64,000 nt of DNA, taken from TMP-86 sp039807285. Its GTDB lineage: Bacteria; Pseudomonadota; Gammaproteobacteria; Steroidobacterales; Steroidobacteraceae. The number at the start of each line of letters is the position of its first letter. The stretch's first letter is position 1. A model generated the notes under the pieces. That model was not told the origin of the DNA and made no database searches. It saw only the letters and a list, made by a program, of their open reading frames with translations. A program made the position numbers and the translations under genes. Below are positions 17,447 to 26,829 of the stretch, piece by piece. The stretch spans positions 248,001 through 312,000 of the forward strand of contig JBGAGK010000001.1 of NCBI GenBank assembly GCA_044226785.1. The letters run 5' to 3'.

Positions 17447-18381
17447 CCCAGTCCGCACCCCGCTCCATCGACCAGTATCTCGCGCAGTTGCGTGCCGCCC
17501 TGGCTGGCGAGGATGCCGCGCTGATCCAGGACGCGCTCTACGACGCGGAGGAATACCTGCGCGCCGAAGTTGCAGCGCATCCGGACAAGGCCGAACCCGA
17601 TGTGCTCGAGCTGATCGCATCCACCTATGGCGATCCGGAGGAAGTGGCGGCGGCCTACCGCGACACCGAGGCCCGGGTGAAGGCCGCGCTGAAGACACCG
17701 GCCCGACCTGCATCGGCCGAAAAGGGTGCCTGGCGGCAGTTCTTCGACGTGTACCTGGACCCGCGCACGTACACCTCCGTGTTCTTCCTGCTGCTGAGCC
17801 TGGCCACGGGCGTCATTTACTTCACTTTCGTCGTGACGGGCATGTCACTGTCGGTGGGTCTCGCCGTGCTGATCATCGGCGTACCGTTCTTCCTCGCTTT
17901 CATCGGCCTGTCGCGCGTGCTGTCACTGGCCGAGGGGCGTCTGATCGAGGCCACCACGGGCGAGCGCATGCCGCGTCGTCCCGTACACCCCGGCCCGCCG
18001 GCCGGATTCTGGAGCCGCGTTGGACAGATGCTGGCGGATCTTCGCACCTGGACCACGCTGGCCTACTTCGCGCTGATGCTGCCGCTGGGCATCGTTTACT
18101 TCACCCTCTCGGTGAGCGCATTGGCGATCAGCCTGTCGCTGATCTTCGCTCCGGCGGCCGAGCTGGGAGTGCGGCTGGGATGGCTGTCATCCGCCCTCTG
18201 GGGAAATGGCGATTTCCAGCTCAATGGCATGGATTTCTCGCCCGCCTGGATCGGCACCACCTGGCTGCTGCCGCTGTGGGTGCTGGCGGGCGTGCTGCTG
18301 CTGACCACCTTCCTGCACCTGGCCCGTGGCCTTGCGAAACTCCATGCGCATTTCGCCAAGGTGATGCTGGTGGCGCGCTGA
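17443..18381 (+). CDS. DUF1700/sensor-domain-like membrane protein
   Basis: 312 residues. The N-terminal ~70 residues (IDQYLAQLRAALAGED ... DALYDAEEYLRAEVA ... STYGDPEEVAAAYRDTE) are the helical HAAS/DUF1700-type signature that interacts with the partner PadR protein. After ~100 the protein is membranous, with about five or six hydrophobic segments (e.g. VFFLLLSLATGVIYFTFVV, LAVLIIGVPFFLAFIGL, LPLWVLAGVLLLTTFLH). Partner PadR and this protein are translationally coupled, so it probably senses a membrane condition and modulates the regulator. Its stop faces the glmU stop, 29 bases away. Confidence 0.75.
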   Translation: MTQSAPRSIDQYLAQLRAALAGEDAALIQDALYDAEEYLRAEVAAHPDKAEPDVLELIASTYGDPEEVAAAYRDTEARVKAALKTPARPASAEKGAWRQFFDVYLDPRTYTSVFFLLLSLATGVIYFTFVVTGMSLSVGLAVLIIGVPFFLAFIGLSRVLSLAEGRLIEATTGERMPRRPVHPGPPAGFWSRVGQMLADLRTWTTLAYFALMLPLGIVYFTLSVSALAISLSLIFAPAAELGVRLGWLSSALWGNGDFQLNGMDFSPAWIGTTWLLPLWVLAGVLLLTTFLHLARGLAKLHAHFAKVMLVAR

Positions 18382-18410
18382 AGCCTGGCGCGGCCTCGGC
18401 GCGGATTCTC

Positions 18411-19826
18411 TCAGCCCCCGGGCTTTTTCAGGGCCGCATCGATCCGCGCCTGCTTTTCTTCCGCGCCCACCTTGCCCGGCGACTTCCAGCCCTCCACCGA
18501 GGACTGACGGGATCGCTCCAGGGTCAGCGTGCCGGCGGGGGCGGTGCGCGTGATGGTGGAACCGGCTCCAATGACGGCGCCTGCGCCGATGCGCACCGGC
18601 GCCACCAGCATGGCGCCCGAGCCGATGAAAGCGCCATCCTCGATCAGGGTGGGCCACTTGTTGAAGCCGTCATAGTTGCAGGTGATGGTGCCGGCACCGA
18701 CATTGACCTTGCTGCCGATGGTGGCATCGCCGATATAGGACAGGTGATTGGCCTTGCTGCCCGCGCCGATCTCGCTGTTCTTGACCTCGACGAAATTTCC
18801 GATGTGAACCCCGTCGCGCAGCACCGCGCCGGGCCGCAGCCGGGCGAAGGGGCCGATGTCGCAGCGCTCGCCGATGCGAGCTCCCACCAGGTGGCAGTTG
18901 GCGCGCAACTCCGTGTCCTCGCCAATCTCGCAGTCCTCGATGTAGCAGTTGGGGCCGATCTTCGCGCGTGCGCCGATCCTGATCCTGCCCACCAGCACCG
19001 CATTGACGTCGATGAACACGTCGGTACCGGCTTCGACTTCACCGCGGATGTCGATGCGCGCGGGGTCCGCCAGCGTGACACCGGCCAGCATCAGTTCCTG
19101 TGCCCGCCGGCGGCGAAGCGCGGCCTCCACTTCCGAAAGCTGGACCTTGTCGTTCACGCCCATGACCTCCACCTCGTCGGCAGCCAGCACGGCGTTCACC
19201 GCGACGCCCTCGCGCACGGCGGCGGCCACGATGTCGGTGAGATAGTACTCGCCCTGCGCATTGTCATTGCGCAATTCCGAAAGCCAGCGCCGCAGGAGTC
19301 GTGCCGGCACGGCCATCAGTCCGGTGTTGATCTCGCGGATGGCGCGCTGCGCCTCGGTGGCATCCCGGTGCTCGACGATGGCCGTGGGCCGGCCGGCGGC
19401 ATCGCGCAGGATGCGTCCGTAACCGGAAGGGTCGTGCATGTTCACCGTGAGCAGCGACAGGGCATCGTTGCCAGCCGCTTGCACCAGCCCGCGCAGCGTT
19501 GCCAGCAGCGTCAGCGGCACATCGCCATACAGGATCAGCACCCGGTGATCGTCGGGGATCGAGGGCATGGCCTGCATCAGCGCATGCCCGGTGCCGAGCT
19601 GCTGCGCCTGCAGTGCCCAGGTCACCGGTTCCGCCGACATTGCAGAGCGCACCTGCTCGCCACCGTGACCGTAGACCACGCAAAGACCCGCCGGCTCGAG
19701 CTGGCGTGCGGTGTCGATGACATGCTGGAGCAACGGCCTGCCGGCCAGCGGCTGCAGGACTTTCGGCAGCGCGGATTTCATGCGCTTGCCCTGTCCCGCC
19801 GCCAGTATGACCACCGACAGTTTCAC
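18411..19826 (-). CDS. glmU: Bifunctional N-acetylglucosamine-1-phosphate uridyltransferase / glucosamine-1-phosphate acetyltransferase
   Basis: Makes UDP-GlcNAc from glucosamine-1-phosphate, acetyl-CoA and UTP. 471 residues; the pyrophosphorylase domain (~1-230) begins with the nucleotide loop LAAGQGKRMKSALPKVL, with YGDVPLT further on. The C-terminal half is a left-handed beta-helix of hexapeptide repeats (IGERCDIGPFARLRPGAVL, HIGNFVEVKNSEIG, then NHLSYIGDATIG). Start GTG 19826, 11 bases after the atpC stop. The atp-glmU order is common in gammaproteobacteria, so glmU probably shares the atp transcript. Confidence 0.97.
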   Translation of the reverse strand: MKLSVVILAAGQGKRMKSALPKVLQPLAGRPLLQHVIDTARQLEPAGLCVVYGHGGEQVRSAMSAEPVTWALQAQQLGTGHALMQAMPSIPDDHRVLILYGDVPLTLLATLRGLVQAAGNDALSLLTVNMHDPSGYGRILRDAAGRPTAIVEHRDATEAQRAIREINTGLMAVPARLLRRWLSELRNDNAQGEYYLTDIVAAAVREGVAVNAVLAADEVEVMGVNDKVQLSEVEAALRRRRAQELMLAGVTLADPARIDIRGEVEAGTDVFIDVNAVLVGRIRIGARAKIGPNCYIEDCEIGEDTELRANCHLVGARIGERCDIGPFARLRPGAVLRDGVHIGNFVEVKNSEIGAGSKANHLSYIGDATIGSKVNVGAGTITCNYDGFNKWPTLIEDGAFIGSGAMLVAPVRIGAGAVIGAGSTITRTAPAGTLTLERSRQSSVEGWKSPGKVGAEEKQARIDAALKKPGG

Positions 19827-19837
19827 GGGGGAGGGAA

Positions 19838-20254
19838 TCAGCGTTTCTTGCGCAACCGCTCGATGGTGCGCAGCTGTGCCATGGCCCGGGCAAGTTCGGC
19901 CTGGGCTTCGGCCAGGCTGATGGAAGCACTCTTGTCGGCCATGGCCTCCTGGGCCCGCTGTCGCGCGGCCAGTGCCGCCGCCTCGTCCAGATCGCTCGCA
20001 CGGGCGGCCGTGTCCGCCAGCACCGTCACCTGATGCGGCTGGATCTCGAGCGCGCCGCCGCCGACGTAGAAGGATTCCTCCTGATCGCCTGTCTTCACCC
20101 GTACCTCGCCCGGCTTCAACGTGGTGAGAAGTGGCGCGTGGCGCGGCGCGATGCCGATATCGCCTTCCGAGGCCGGCACGAACACCATGTCCACGTTGCC
20201 GGAGAAGATCTCGCCTTCGGCGCTGACGATGTCCAGATGAATGGTGTTGGCCAT
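19838..20254 (-). CDS. atpC: F1Fo ATP synthase epsilon subunit
   Basis: 138 residues from the ATG at 20254, the usual length; the frame runs further upstream without homology. The N-terminal beta-sandwich carries the family pattern HLDIVSAEGEIFSG, ASEGDIGIAPRHAPLLT and FYVGGGALEIQPHQVTVLAD. The C-terminal helical hairpin (~90-138) is the part that inhibits ATP hydrolysis in bacterial enzymes. It belongs to the central stalk and contacts gamma and the c-ring. It is the last subunit gene of the operon, 10 bases after atpD. Confidence 0.96.
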   Translation of the reverse strand: MANTIHLDIVSAEGEIFSGNVDMVFVPASEGDIGIAPRHAPLLTTLKPGEVRVKTGDQEESFYVGGGALEIQPHQVTVLADTAARASDLDEAAALAARQRAQEAMADKSASISLAEAQAELARAMAQLRTIERLRKKR

Positions 20255-20264
20255 GGCTTTGCGT

Positions 20265-21683
20265 CTATTGCAGGGTCTTCGCGCGCTCGACGGCTTCTTC
20301 GATGCTGCCGACCATGTAGAAGGCCTGCTCGGGCAGGTGGTCGTACTCACCGGCGATGATGGCCTTGAAGCCGCGGATGGTGTCCTTCAGCGGGACGATC
20401 TTGCCATCCTGCCCGGTGAACACCTTGGCCACGTTGAACGGCTGCGACAGGAAGCGCTGCACCTTGCGTGCGCGGAACACGGTCTGCTTGTCTTCCTCCG
20501 ACAGCTCGTCCATGCCGAGGATGGCGATGATGTCCTGCAGTTCCTTGTAGCGCTGGAGCGTGGCCTGCACGGCGCGCGCCGTGTTGTAGTGCTCCTCGCC
20601 CACGACCAGCGGGTCGAGCTGCCGGCTGGTGGAGTCCAGCGGATCCACCGCCGGGTAGATGCCCAGGCTTGCGATCTGGCGCGACAGCACGACGGTGGCA
20701 TCGAGGTGCGCGAAGGTCGTGGCGGGCGAAGGGTCGGTGAGGTCGTCCGCCGGTACGTACACCGCCTGGATGGAAGTGATCGAACCGGTCCGGGTGGAAG
20801 TGATGCGCTCCTGGAGCACGCCCATCTCCTCGGCCAGCGTCGGCTGGTAGCCCACGGCCGAGGGCATGCGACCCAGCAATGCCGAGACTTCCGTGCCCGC
20901 CAGGGTGTAGCGGTAGATGTTGTCCACGAAGAACAGCACATCGCGCCCCTTGCCGCTGGCCTGCTTTTCGTCGCGGAAATATTCGGCCATGGTCAGACCC
21001 GTGAGCGCCACGCGCAACCGGTTGCCCGGCGGTTCGTTCATCTGGCCGTACACCATGGCGACCTTGGAGTTCGACAGGTTGTCCTTGTCGATGACGCCCG
21101 ATTCGATCATCTCGTGGTAGAAGTCGTTCCCTTCGCGGGTACGCTCACCCACCCCGGCGAACACCGACAGACCGCTGTACTGCTTGGCGATGTTGTTGAT
21201 CAGCTCGAGCATGTTGACGGTCTTGCCCACACCGGCGCCCCCGAACAGACCCACCTTGCCGCCCTTGGCGAACGGCACCAGCAGGTCGATGACCTTGATG
21301 CCGGTGACCAGCAGATCCTGTCCGCCGGCCTGCTCACTGTAGGCGGGCGCAGGGCGATGGATGGGAAGCCTTTCCGTGCTCTGCACCGGACCGCGGTTGT
21401 CCTGCGGGGTCCCCAGCACGTCCATGATGCGACCCAGCGTGCCCGTGCCCACTGGCACCGAAATCGGACTTCCCTGAGCCTTCACGCCCAGTCCCCGGCG
21501 CAGGCCTTCCGAGGGGCCCATGGCGATGGTTCGCACCACGCCGTCACCGAGCTGCTGCTGGACCTCCAGCGTGAGGTCCACGTCATCGAGCTTCAGCGCC
21601 TCGTAGACGGCCGGCACCTGGTCGCGCGGGAACTCCACGTCGACCACCGCGCCGATGATTTGTACGATTTTTCCGCTGGACAT
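20265..21683 (-). CDS. atpD: F1Fo ATP synthase beta subunit (catalytic)
   Basis: 472 residues from ATG 21683, preferred over the in-frame ATG at 21704 because AAGGA sits 9 bases upstream of the former. The P-loop is GGAGVGKT (in KVGLFGGAGVGKTVNM). The catalytic glutamate region GVGERTREGNDFYHEM and the hallmark ALLGRMPSAVGYQPTL are intact. Beta subunits hold the three catalytic sites that make ATP on the cytoplasmic face. It follows atpG by about 24 bases. Confidence 0.98.
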   Translation of the reverse strand: MSSGKIVQIIGAVVDVEFPRDQVPAVYEALKLDDVDLTLEVQQQLGDGVVRTIAMGPSEGLRRGLGVKAQGSPISVPVGTGTLGRIMDVLGTPQDNRGPVQSTERLPIHRPAPAYSEQAGGQDLLVTGIKVIDLLVPFAKGGKVGLFGGAGVGKTVNMLELINNIAKQYSGLSVFAGVGERTREGNDFYHEMIESGVIDKDNLSNSKVAMVYGQMNEPPGNRLRVALTGLTMAEYFRDEKQASGKGRDVLFFVDNIYRYTLAGTEVSALLGRMPSAVGYQPTLAEEMGVLQERITSTRTGSITSIQAVYVPADDLTDPSPATTFAHLDATVVLSRQIASLGIYPAVDPLDSTSRQLDPLVVGEEHYNTARAVQATLQRYKELQDIIAILGMDELSEEDKQTVFRARKVQRFLSQPFNVAKVFTGQDGKIVPLKDTIRGFKAIIAGEYDHLPEQAFYMVGSIEEAVERAKTLQ

Positions 21684-21707
21684 GACTGTTGATCCTTGAC
21701 TCATGAC

Positions 21708-22568
21708 TTAGACGGCAGCCGCGCCGCCGACGATTTCGGACAATTCCTTGGTGATGGCCGCCTGGCGCGCCTTGTTGTAGATGAGCTGCAGTTCGCTGAT
21801 CAGGTTGCCGGCATTGTCGGAGGCGCTCTTCATGGCCACCATCCGCGCGGCCATCTCGCAGGCCACGTTCTCCACCGCGCCCTGGTACACCTGCGACTCC
21901 ACGTAGCGCATCAGGATGCCATCGAGCAGCTCGCGCGCACTGGGCTCGTAGATGTAGTCCCAGAGCTTCTGCAGTTCGGCCTCGTCCTGCGTCTCCACCG
22001 GCATCAGCTGCGCGATCTGCGCCCGCTGCGTCATGGTGTTGACGAACACGTTGTGCGCCAGCACCAGCCGGTCGATCCTGGACTCGCGGAATGCATCGAG
22101 CATCACCTTGATGGTGCCGATGAGATCGGACACGTGCGGCCGGTCGCCCAGGTGAGTGGTGGATGCCATGATCGGCAGGCCCAGGCGCCGGAAGAACTGC
22201 ACGGCCTTGGTCCCGATCAGGCACAGATGCACCTGCTCGCCGCGCGACTGCGCGGTGCGGATGGCGGTGATCGCCGCCTTGAACAGGTTGGCGTTCAGCG
22301 CACCGCACAGGCCGCGATCGGTGCTGATGATGATGATCCCGATCGCCTTTACCGGCCGCTCGACCATGAACGGATGCCGGTAGTCCGGATTGGCCTTGCG
22401 CAGGTGGCCGATGACCAGCCGGATCTTCTGCGCATAGGGGCGTGCCGCCCGCATGCGCTCCTGTGCCTTGCGGATCTTGCTGGCCGACACCATTTCCATG
22501 GCCTTGGTGATCTTCTGGGTATTCCTGATACTCGAGATCTTGCCGCGGATTTCCTTTGCGCCAGCCAT
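21708..22568 (-). CDS. atpG: F1Fo ATP synthase gamma subunit
   Basis: 286 residues, the normal length for the rotor shaft. The N-terminal helix signature MAGAKEIRGKISSIRNTQKITKAM region and the C-terminal helix (MAARMVAMKSASDNAGNLI ... ITKELSEIVGGAAAV) form the coiled coil that turns inside the alpha3beta3 hexamer. The central Rossmann-like part includes IIISTDRGLCGALN. It lies 3 bases after atpA. Confidence 0.97.
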   Translation of the reverse strand: MAGAKEIRGKISSIRNTQKITKAMEMVSASKIRKAQERMRAARPYAQKIRLVIGHLRKANPDYRHPFMVERPVKAIGIIIISTDRGLCGALNANLFKAAITAIRTAQSRGEQVHLCLIGTKAVQFFRRLGLPIMASTTHLGDRPHVSDLIGTIKVMLDAFRESRIDRLVLAHNVFVNTMTQRAQIAQLMPVETQDEAELQKLWDYIYEPSARELLDGILMRYVESQVYQGAVENVACEMAARMVAMKSASDNAGNLISELQLIYNKARQAAITKELSEIVGGAAAV

Positions 22569-22571
22569 CGC

Positions 22572-24107
22572 TCAAACCGTCGCAAAGAATTCGTCGCAGG
22601 TCTTCTTCAACTGTGCCTCGACGTCCTTGGACAGGTCGGGCTTGTCGTTGATGGCCTTGAGCATTGCGCCGGAATTGGTCCTGGCAAACACCTGCAGCGC
22701 GCTTTCGGTCTCCACCACCTTCTTGCGATCGACCTTGTCGAAATAGCCGTTGTTCGCGGCATAGATCGACAGCGCCATCTCCGCCACGGACATGGGTGCG
22801 TACTGCTTCTGCTTCATGAGTTCCGTGACGCGCTGCCCGCGCTCGAGCTGCTTGCGGGTGGCTTCGTCCAGGTCCGAAGCGAACTGCGAGAATGCCGCAA
22901 GCTCCCGATACTGGGCCAGCGCCAGGCGGATGCCGCCGCCCAGCTTCTTGATGATGTTGGTCTGCGCGGCGCCGCCGACGCGCGACACCGAGATGCCGGC
23001 GTTGATGGCCGGACGCATGCCGGCGTTGAACAGGTCGGTCTCGAGGAAGATCTGGCCGTCGGTGATGGAAATGACGTTGGTGGGCACGAACGCGGTCACA
23101 TCGCCCGCCTGGGTCTCGATGATGGGAAGCCCCGTCAGCGACCCGGTCCTGCCCTTCACGCGGCCGTTGGTGGCCTTCTCCACGTACTCCTCGTTGACGC
23201 GCGCGGAACGCTCCAGCAGGCGCGAGTGCAGATAGAACACGTCGCCCGGAAAGGCCTCGCGGCCCGGGGGCCGGCGAAGCAGGAGCGAGATCTGCCGGTA
23301 GGCCACGGCCTGCTTCGACAGGTCGTCATAGACGATGAGCGCATCCTCGCCGTTGTCCATGAAGTACTCGCCCATTGCGCAGCCCGCATAGGGCGCAAGG
23401 TACTGCAGGGCCGCCGGGGTGGAGGCCGAGGCCGCCACGATGATGGTATGGGCCATGGCGCCATGCTCTTCGAGCTTGCGCACCACGTTGGCGATCGAGC
23501 TCTGCTTCTGGCCCACGGCCACGTAGATGCACTTAACGCCCGTGCCCTTCTGGTTGATGATGGTGTCGATGGCCACGGCCGTCTTGCCGGTCTGGCGGTC
23601 GCCGATGATCAGCTCACGCTGGCCGCGGCCGATGGGCACCATCGAGTCGATGGCCTTCAGGCCGGTCTGCACCGGCTGCGACACGCTCTTGCGGTAGATC
23701 ACGCCCGGAGCCACGCGCTCCAGCGGCGCCTTGCGCGAGGTGTTCACCGGACCCTTGCCGTCGATCGGATTGCCCAGCGCATCGACCACCCGGCCGAGCA
23801 TCTCGGGACCCACGGGCACTTCGAGGATGCGGCCGGTGGTCCTGACCTTGTGTCCTTCGGAGATGTGCTTGTAGTCACCCAGCACCACCGAGCCCACCGA
23901 GTCCTGCTCCAGGTTCAGCGCCAGACCGAACGTGTTGCCGGGGAACTCGAGCATTTCGCCGTAGCGGGCATCCGCCAGGCCATGGATGCGCACGATGCCG
24001 TCGGTCACGCTGACCACCGTGCCCTCGTTGCGCGCATCGGTTCCGGCCTGGAACTTCTGGATGCGCTCCTTGATGAGCTCGCTGATTTCAGATGCCTTGA
24101 TGGACAT
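22572..24107 (-). CDS. atpA: F1Fo ATP synthase alpha subunit
   Basis: 511 residues. The non-catalytic nucleotide site is shown by the P-loop GDRQTGKT (RELIIGDRQTGKTAVAID), and the arginine-finger region by GRVKGRTGSLTGLPIIETQ and AFVPTNVISITDGQIFLE. The N-terminus binds the peripheral-stalk delta subunit. It starts 11 bases after atpH. No unusual features were seen. Confidence 0.98.
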   Translation of the reverse strand: MSIKASEISELIKERIQKFQAGTDARNEGTVVSVTDGIVRIHGLADARYGEMLEFPGNTFGLALNLEQDSVGSVVLGDYKHISEGHKVRTTGRILEVPVGPEMLGRVVDALGNPIDGKGPVNTSRKAPLERVAPGVIYRKSVSQPVQTGLKAIDSMVPIGRGQRELIIGDRQTGKTAVAIDTIINQKGTGVKCIYVAVGQKQSSIANVVRKLEEHGAMAHTIIVAASASTPAALQYLAPYAGCAMGEYFMDNGEDALIVYDDLSKQAVAYRQISLLLRRPPGREAFPGDVFYLHSRLLERSARVNEEYVEKATNGRVKGRTGSLTGLPIIETQAGDVTAFVPTNVISITDGQIFLETDLFNAGMRPAINAGISVSRVGGAAQTNIIKKLGGGIRLALAQYRELAAFSQFASDLDEATRKQLERGQRVTELMKQKQYAPMSVAEMALSIYAANNGYFDKVDRKKVVETESALQVFARTNSGAMLKAINDKPDLSKDVEAQLKKTCDEFFATV

Positions 24108-24118
24108 GGTTCAAAACC

Positions 24119-24652
24119 TCAATTGCTCAATTCGTTTTGCAGCTGCGCGAGCCGGCCCCTGACGGAGCCGTCGATCACCAGGTCACCGCAGCGGATCACG
24201 GCGCCGCCGAGCAGGTCCGGATCCACCGTTGCCTGCATGTGGATCTCGCGCTTCAACCGGGCCTGCAGCGCCGCCGCCAGCCTTGACTTCTGCCCGTCAC
24301 TCAACGGGACCGCGGAGGTGATCTCCACCATCGCCGTATTCTCGACCTCGGCGCGCAGCACTTCGAACTGCGCCGAAATGTCCGGCAGGAGCGACAACCG
24401 TCGGTTTCTCGCCAGCAGACGGATGAAGTTGCGCAGGGCTTCGCCACCCCTGCCCCCTGCATCGCTCATCAGGTCCACCAGCGCGTCCTCGGCGACATTG
24501 GGGCTGGTGATCAGTTGCTCGACGCGCGCATCGGCCGCGAAGGCCGCCGCAGCCTGCAATGCCTGCGACCAGCCGGTCAGGTCCCGGTCCTCGCGCGCGG
24601 CGGCAAACGCCGCCCGGGCGTAGGGGCGCGCAATGGTGGCGCGCTCAGCCAC
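24119..24652 (-). CDS. atpH: F1Fo ATP synthase delta subunit
   Basis: 177 residues. The N-terminal helical bundle begins ATIARPYARAAFAAARE, the usual delta opening, and the C-terminal part ends with the family pattern DPDLLGGAVIRCGDLVIDGSVRGRL region. It joins the top of F1 to the b-subunit stalk. Its first eight bases overlap the end of atpF, suggesting coupled translation. Confidence 0.96.
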   Translation of the reverse strand: MAERATIARPYARAAFAAAREDRDLTGWSQALQAAAAFAADARVEQLITSPNVAEDALVDLMSDAGGRGGEALRNFIRLLARNRRLSLLPDISAQFEVLRAEVENTAMVEITSAVPLSDGQKSRLAAALQARLKREIHMQATVDPDLLGGAVIRCGDLVIDGSVRGRLAQLQNELSN

Positions 24653-25124
24653 GTGCGATCTCGGCGGCGAGCTGGTCGAGCAGTTCGGCGTGCGCCTTCG
24701 CGTCTATCTCGCGGCCCAGGAGCCGTGAGGCGCCACTCACCGCCAGCGCTCCGACTTCCTGTCGAAGACCTTCACGCGCCCGCGCGCTCTCTAGCGAAAT
24801 GCTCTCGCGCGCCTGGCCGAGCAGGCGCTGCCCCTCGGAGATCGCGGTATTCTTCGCGTCCTCGACGATCTCGTTGCCGCGCCTGTTCGCCTGATCGACG
24901 ATCTGCATGGCCTTGTCGCGCGCCTCGCGGATGATGTCCTGCGCGCGCGCCTTGGCCTCGTCGAGATCCTGCTGGCCCTTGTCGGCCGCAGCCAGTCCTT
25001 CGGCGATCTTCTTCTGCCGTTCCTCGATGGCCCCGATGATGTGCGGCCAGCCGAACTTCATGACCAGCCAGGCCACGGCGAAGAACGCCAGGCCCTGGAT
25101 GACGATGGTGATTGTCAGGTTCAT
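24645..25124 (-). CDS. atpF: F1Fo ATP synthase b subunit
   Basis: 159 residues. One N-terminal membrane helix (TITIVIQGLAFFAVAWLVMKF) is followed by a long charged helix (~30-135) that dimerises as the peripheral stalk. The motif GWPHIIGAIEERQKKIAEGL is typical of gammaproteobacterial AtpF. It starts 68 bases after the atpE stop. Confidence 0.96.
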   Translation of the reverse strand: MNLTITIVIQGLAFFAVAWLVMKFGWPHIIGAIEERQKKIAEGLAAADKGQQDLDEAKARAQDIIREARDKAMQIVDQANRRGNEIVEDAKNTAISEGQRLLGQARESISLESARAREGLRQEVGALAVSGASRLLGREIDAKAHAELLDQLAAEIARG

Positions 25125-25192
25125 TCCGAATCAACTCCCGAAGGGGTCAGGCGCCGCGCACCCGTGCGCGCGGCGCGAAGATTCCGGTGCGC

Positions 25193-25465
25193 TTACTTCA
25201 GCACGCCGATGAACGGATTGGCGAACAGCAGCAGCAGCGCAATGGCGACGCCGATGATGGGCACGGCATCGAGCAGACCGGCCACGATGAACATCTTGAT
25301 CTGCAGCATCGGGGTCAGCTCGGGCTGGCGGGCAGCGCCCTCCAGGAACTTGCCGCCGAGCAACGCAAAGCCGATGGCGGTGCCGAGCGCGCCGAGGCCG
25401 ATCAGGAGGCCCGCCGCGATGACGGTCATGCTCAACAGTTGAGCCAGCTGGGGAACGTGATCCAT
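25193..25465 (-). CDS. atpE: F1Fo ATP synthase c subunit
   Basis: 90-residue proteolipid with two membrane helices. The first carries the glycine-rich packing pattern GLGALGTAIGFALLGG. The polar loop is ARQPEL. The ion-carrying carboxylate is the aspartate in AGLLDAVPIIGVAIA. An aspartate rather than glutamate, with no extra polar residues in the helix, suggests proton rather than sodium coupling, although this is inference. It forms the rotor ring in the inner membrane. Confidence 0.97.
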   Translation of the reverse strand: MDHVPQLAQLLSMTVIAAGLLIGLGALGTAIGFALLGGKFLEGAARQPELTPMLQIKMFIVAGLLDAVPIIGVAIALLLLFANPFIGVLK

Positions 25466-25501
25466 TTTTCTCTCCGAAGGTCTGAAGGTCAGTGAACGAA
25501 A

Positions 25502-26344
25502 CTAGTGCCGGTCGGCTGCCATGCTCAGGTACACGATGGACAGCACCATGAAAATGAAGGCTTGCAGCAGGATGATCAGGATGTGGAACGCGGTCCACGC
25601 GAAGCCGGCCAGGAACTGCGCCGCTCCGAAGAAATAGGTGGATACCTTCGACATCGAAGATCCCAGCGTGAGCACCGCGATCAGCACGAATATGAGTTCG
25701 CCCGCGTACATGTTGCCGAACAACCGCAGGCTGAGCGAGAGCGGGCGCACCGCTTCCTCGATCAGCCGCAGCAGGAGGTTCGGAAGTGCCGTGAGCACCT
25801 TGCCCACCGGCCCGCTGGCGTGGAAGGGCACCGAAATGAACTCGTGCAGGAAAAGCCCCAGACCCTTGTGCTTGATGCCCATGTACTGGGTGAGGAAAAA
25901 CACGCACAAGGCAAGACCAAAGGTCGTGTTGAGGTCGGCGGTGGGCACGATGCGCAGGTGGCTGACGCCCGCCTGCTGGCCGATCCAGGGCAGAAGGTCG
26001 ACCGGCAGCATGTCCAGGAAGTTTTCCAGCAGCACCATGCAGAAGATGGTGATGGACAGCGGTGCGATCAGCCGGCTGCTCCCATGGAAGGTTTCCTTCA
26101 CCAGGCCGTCCACGAACTCCACCACCATCTCGACGAAGGCCTGGAACTTGCCCGGGACACCGGATGTGGCGCGGCGGGACACGCAGATGAACACCGCCAG
26201 GAACAGCAGGGACAGGAGCAGCTTGATCACCACGCTGTCGAGGTGGATCTCCCAGAAACCCTGACCCTCGTTGAGCGTCAGATGCTTCAGGTGGTGCTGG
26301 ATGTACTCGGTCATCCCGCTGGTTTCAGTCTCGGCCGCTGCCAT
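25502..26344 (-). CDS. atpB: F1Fo ATP synthase a subunit
   Basis: 280 residues with about five or six membrane helices. The essential stator arginine lies in RPLSLSLRLFGNMYAGELI. The C-terminal helix pattern (FAWTAFHILIILLQAFIFMVLSIVYL) completes the proton half-channels against the c-ring. The start could also be the internal Met at residue 11 (MTEYIQHHL). Gap to atpE is 36 bases. Confidence 0.97.
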   Translation of the reverse strand: MAAAETETSGMTEYIQHHLKHLTLNEGQGFWEIHLDSVVIKLLLSLLFLAVFICVSRRATSGVPGKFQAFVEMVVEFVDGLVKETFHGSSRLIAPLSITIFCMVLLENFLDMLPVDLLPWIGQQAGVSHLRIVPTADLNTTFGLALCVFFLTQYMGIKHKGLGLFLHEFISVPFHASGPVGKVLTALPNLLLRLIEEAVRPLSLSLRLFGNMYAGELIFVLIAVLTLGSSMSKVSTYFFGAAQFLAGFAWTAFHILIILLQAFIFMVLSIVYLSMAADRH

Positions 26345-26350
26345 TCGCCC

Positions 26351-26728
26351 TCAGTCCCCTTCCCGTCTCACCAATCCGAACCAGTAACCGAACTGCGCTG
26401 CGATCAGCCCGATCAGCAGCGGGAGCGGTGCCAGCTTCAACTTCGCCAGCGCCAGCCACACCGCCAGCACCAGCCACAGCCACTTCATCGCCTCGCCGGC
26501 CATCAGCGCCCGCTGGATCACCGGCGCACCGGCAACGCCGGGCGCAAACAGGCGCCAGCCGAACACCGCCGTTCCCACGGCGATGATCGACGCCCCGCAC
26601 AGTGCCGCGAGAGCGGAACTTCTGCCCGCGAATATCGCGAAGCACAGTGCGACCACCAGCCCGGTGGCTGCCTGCCACACGACCACCCGCAGTACCGTGC
26701 GCTTGCCGCGCAGCAGGGGATCGTTCAT
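26351..26728 (-). CDS. atpI: ATP synthase subunit I
   Basis: 125 residues from ATG 26728 (MNDPLLRGKRTVLR), with four hydrophobic segments. The pattern VLRVVVWQAATGLVVALCF ... AALCGASIIAVGTAVFGWRL is that of AtpI, a small membrane protein that helps assemble the c-ring and may affect Mg2+ handling. It is the first gene of the atp operon, 6 bases before atpB. The frame extends 15 codons further upstream, but the conserved sequence begins here. Confidence 0.9.
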   Translation of the reverse strand: MNDPLLRGKRTVLRVVVWQAATGLVVALCFAIFAGRSSALAALCGASIIAVGTAVFGWRLFAPGVAGAPVIQRALMAGEAMKWLWLVLAVWLALAKLKLAPLPLLIGLIAAQFGYWFGLVRREGD

Positions 26729-26829
26729 CCGTCTGACATCCCATGGGGGAGCCGGGCGCAGGCCGGCACGCATCGGCGGGTGGCCTGCACTGTCATGGTC
26801 GGGCCGAAGCGGTCCAAAAAAGACGCCGC

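Noticed and set aside
18411..18430. Terminator-like AGCC-CCCG-GGCT followed by T5 between the DUF1700 gene and glmU
   Set aside because: The stem is only four base pairs and lies in glmU coding sequence, too weak to call.
18180..20033. 617-codon open frame opposite glmU and atpC
   Set aside because: Antisense shadow; no recognisable domain.
21696..24623. 975-codon open frame opposite atpG/atpA/atpH
   Set aside because: Antisense to unmistakable ATP synthase genes. Long opposite-strand frames are common in GC-rich DNA, and the translation is His/Arg/Gly-rich without domains.
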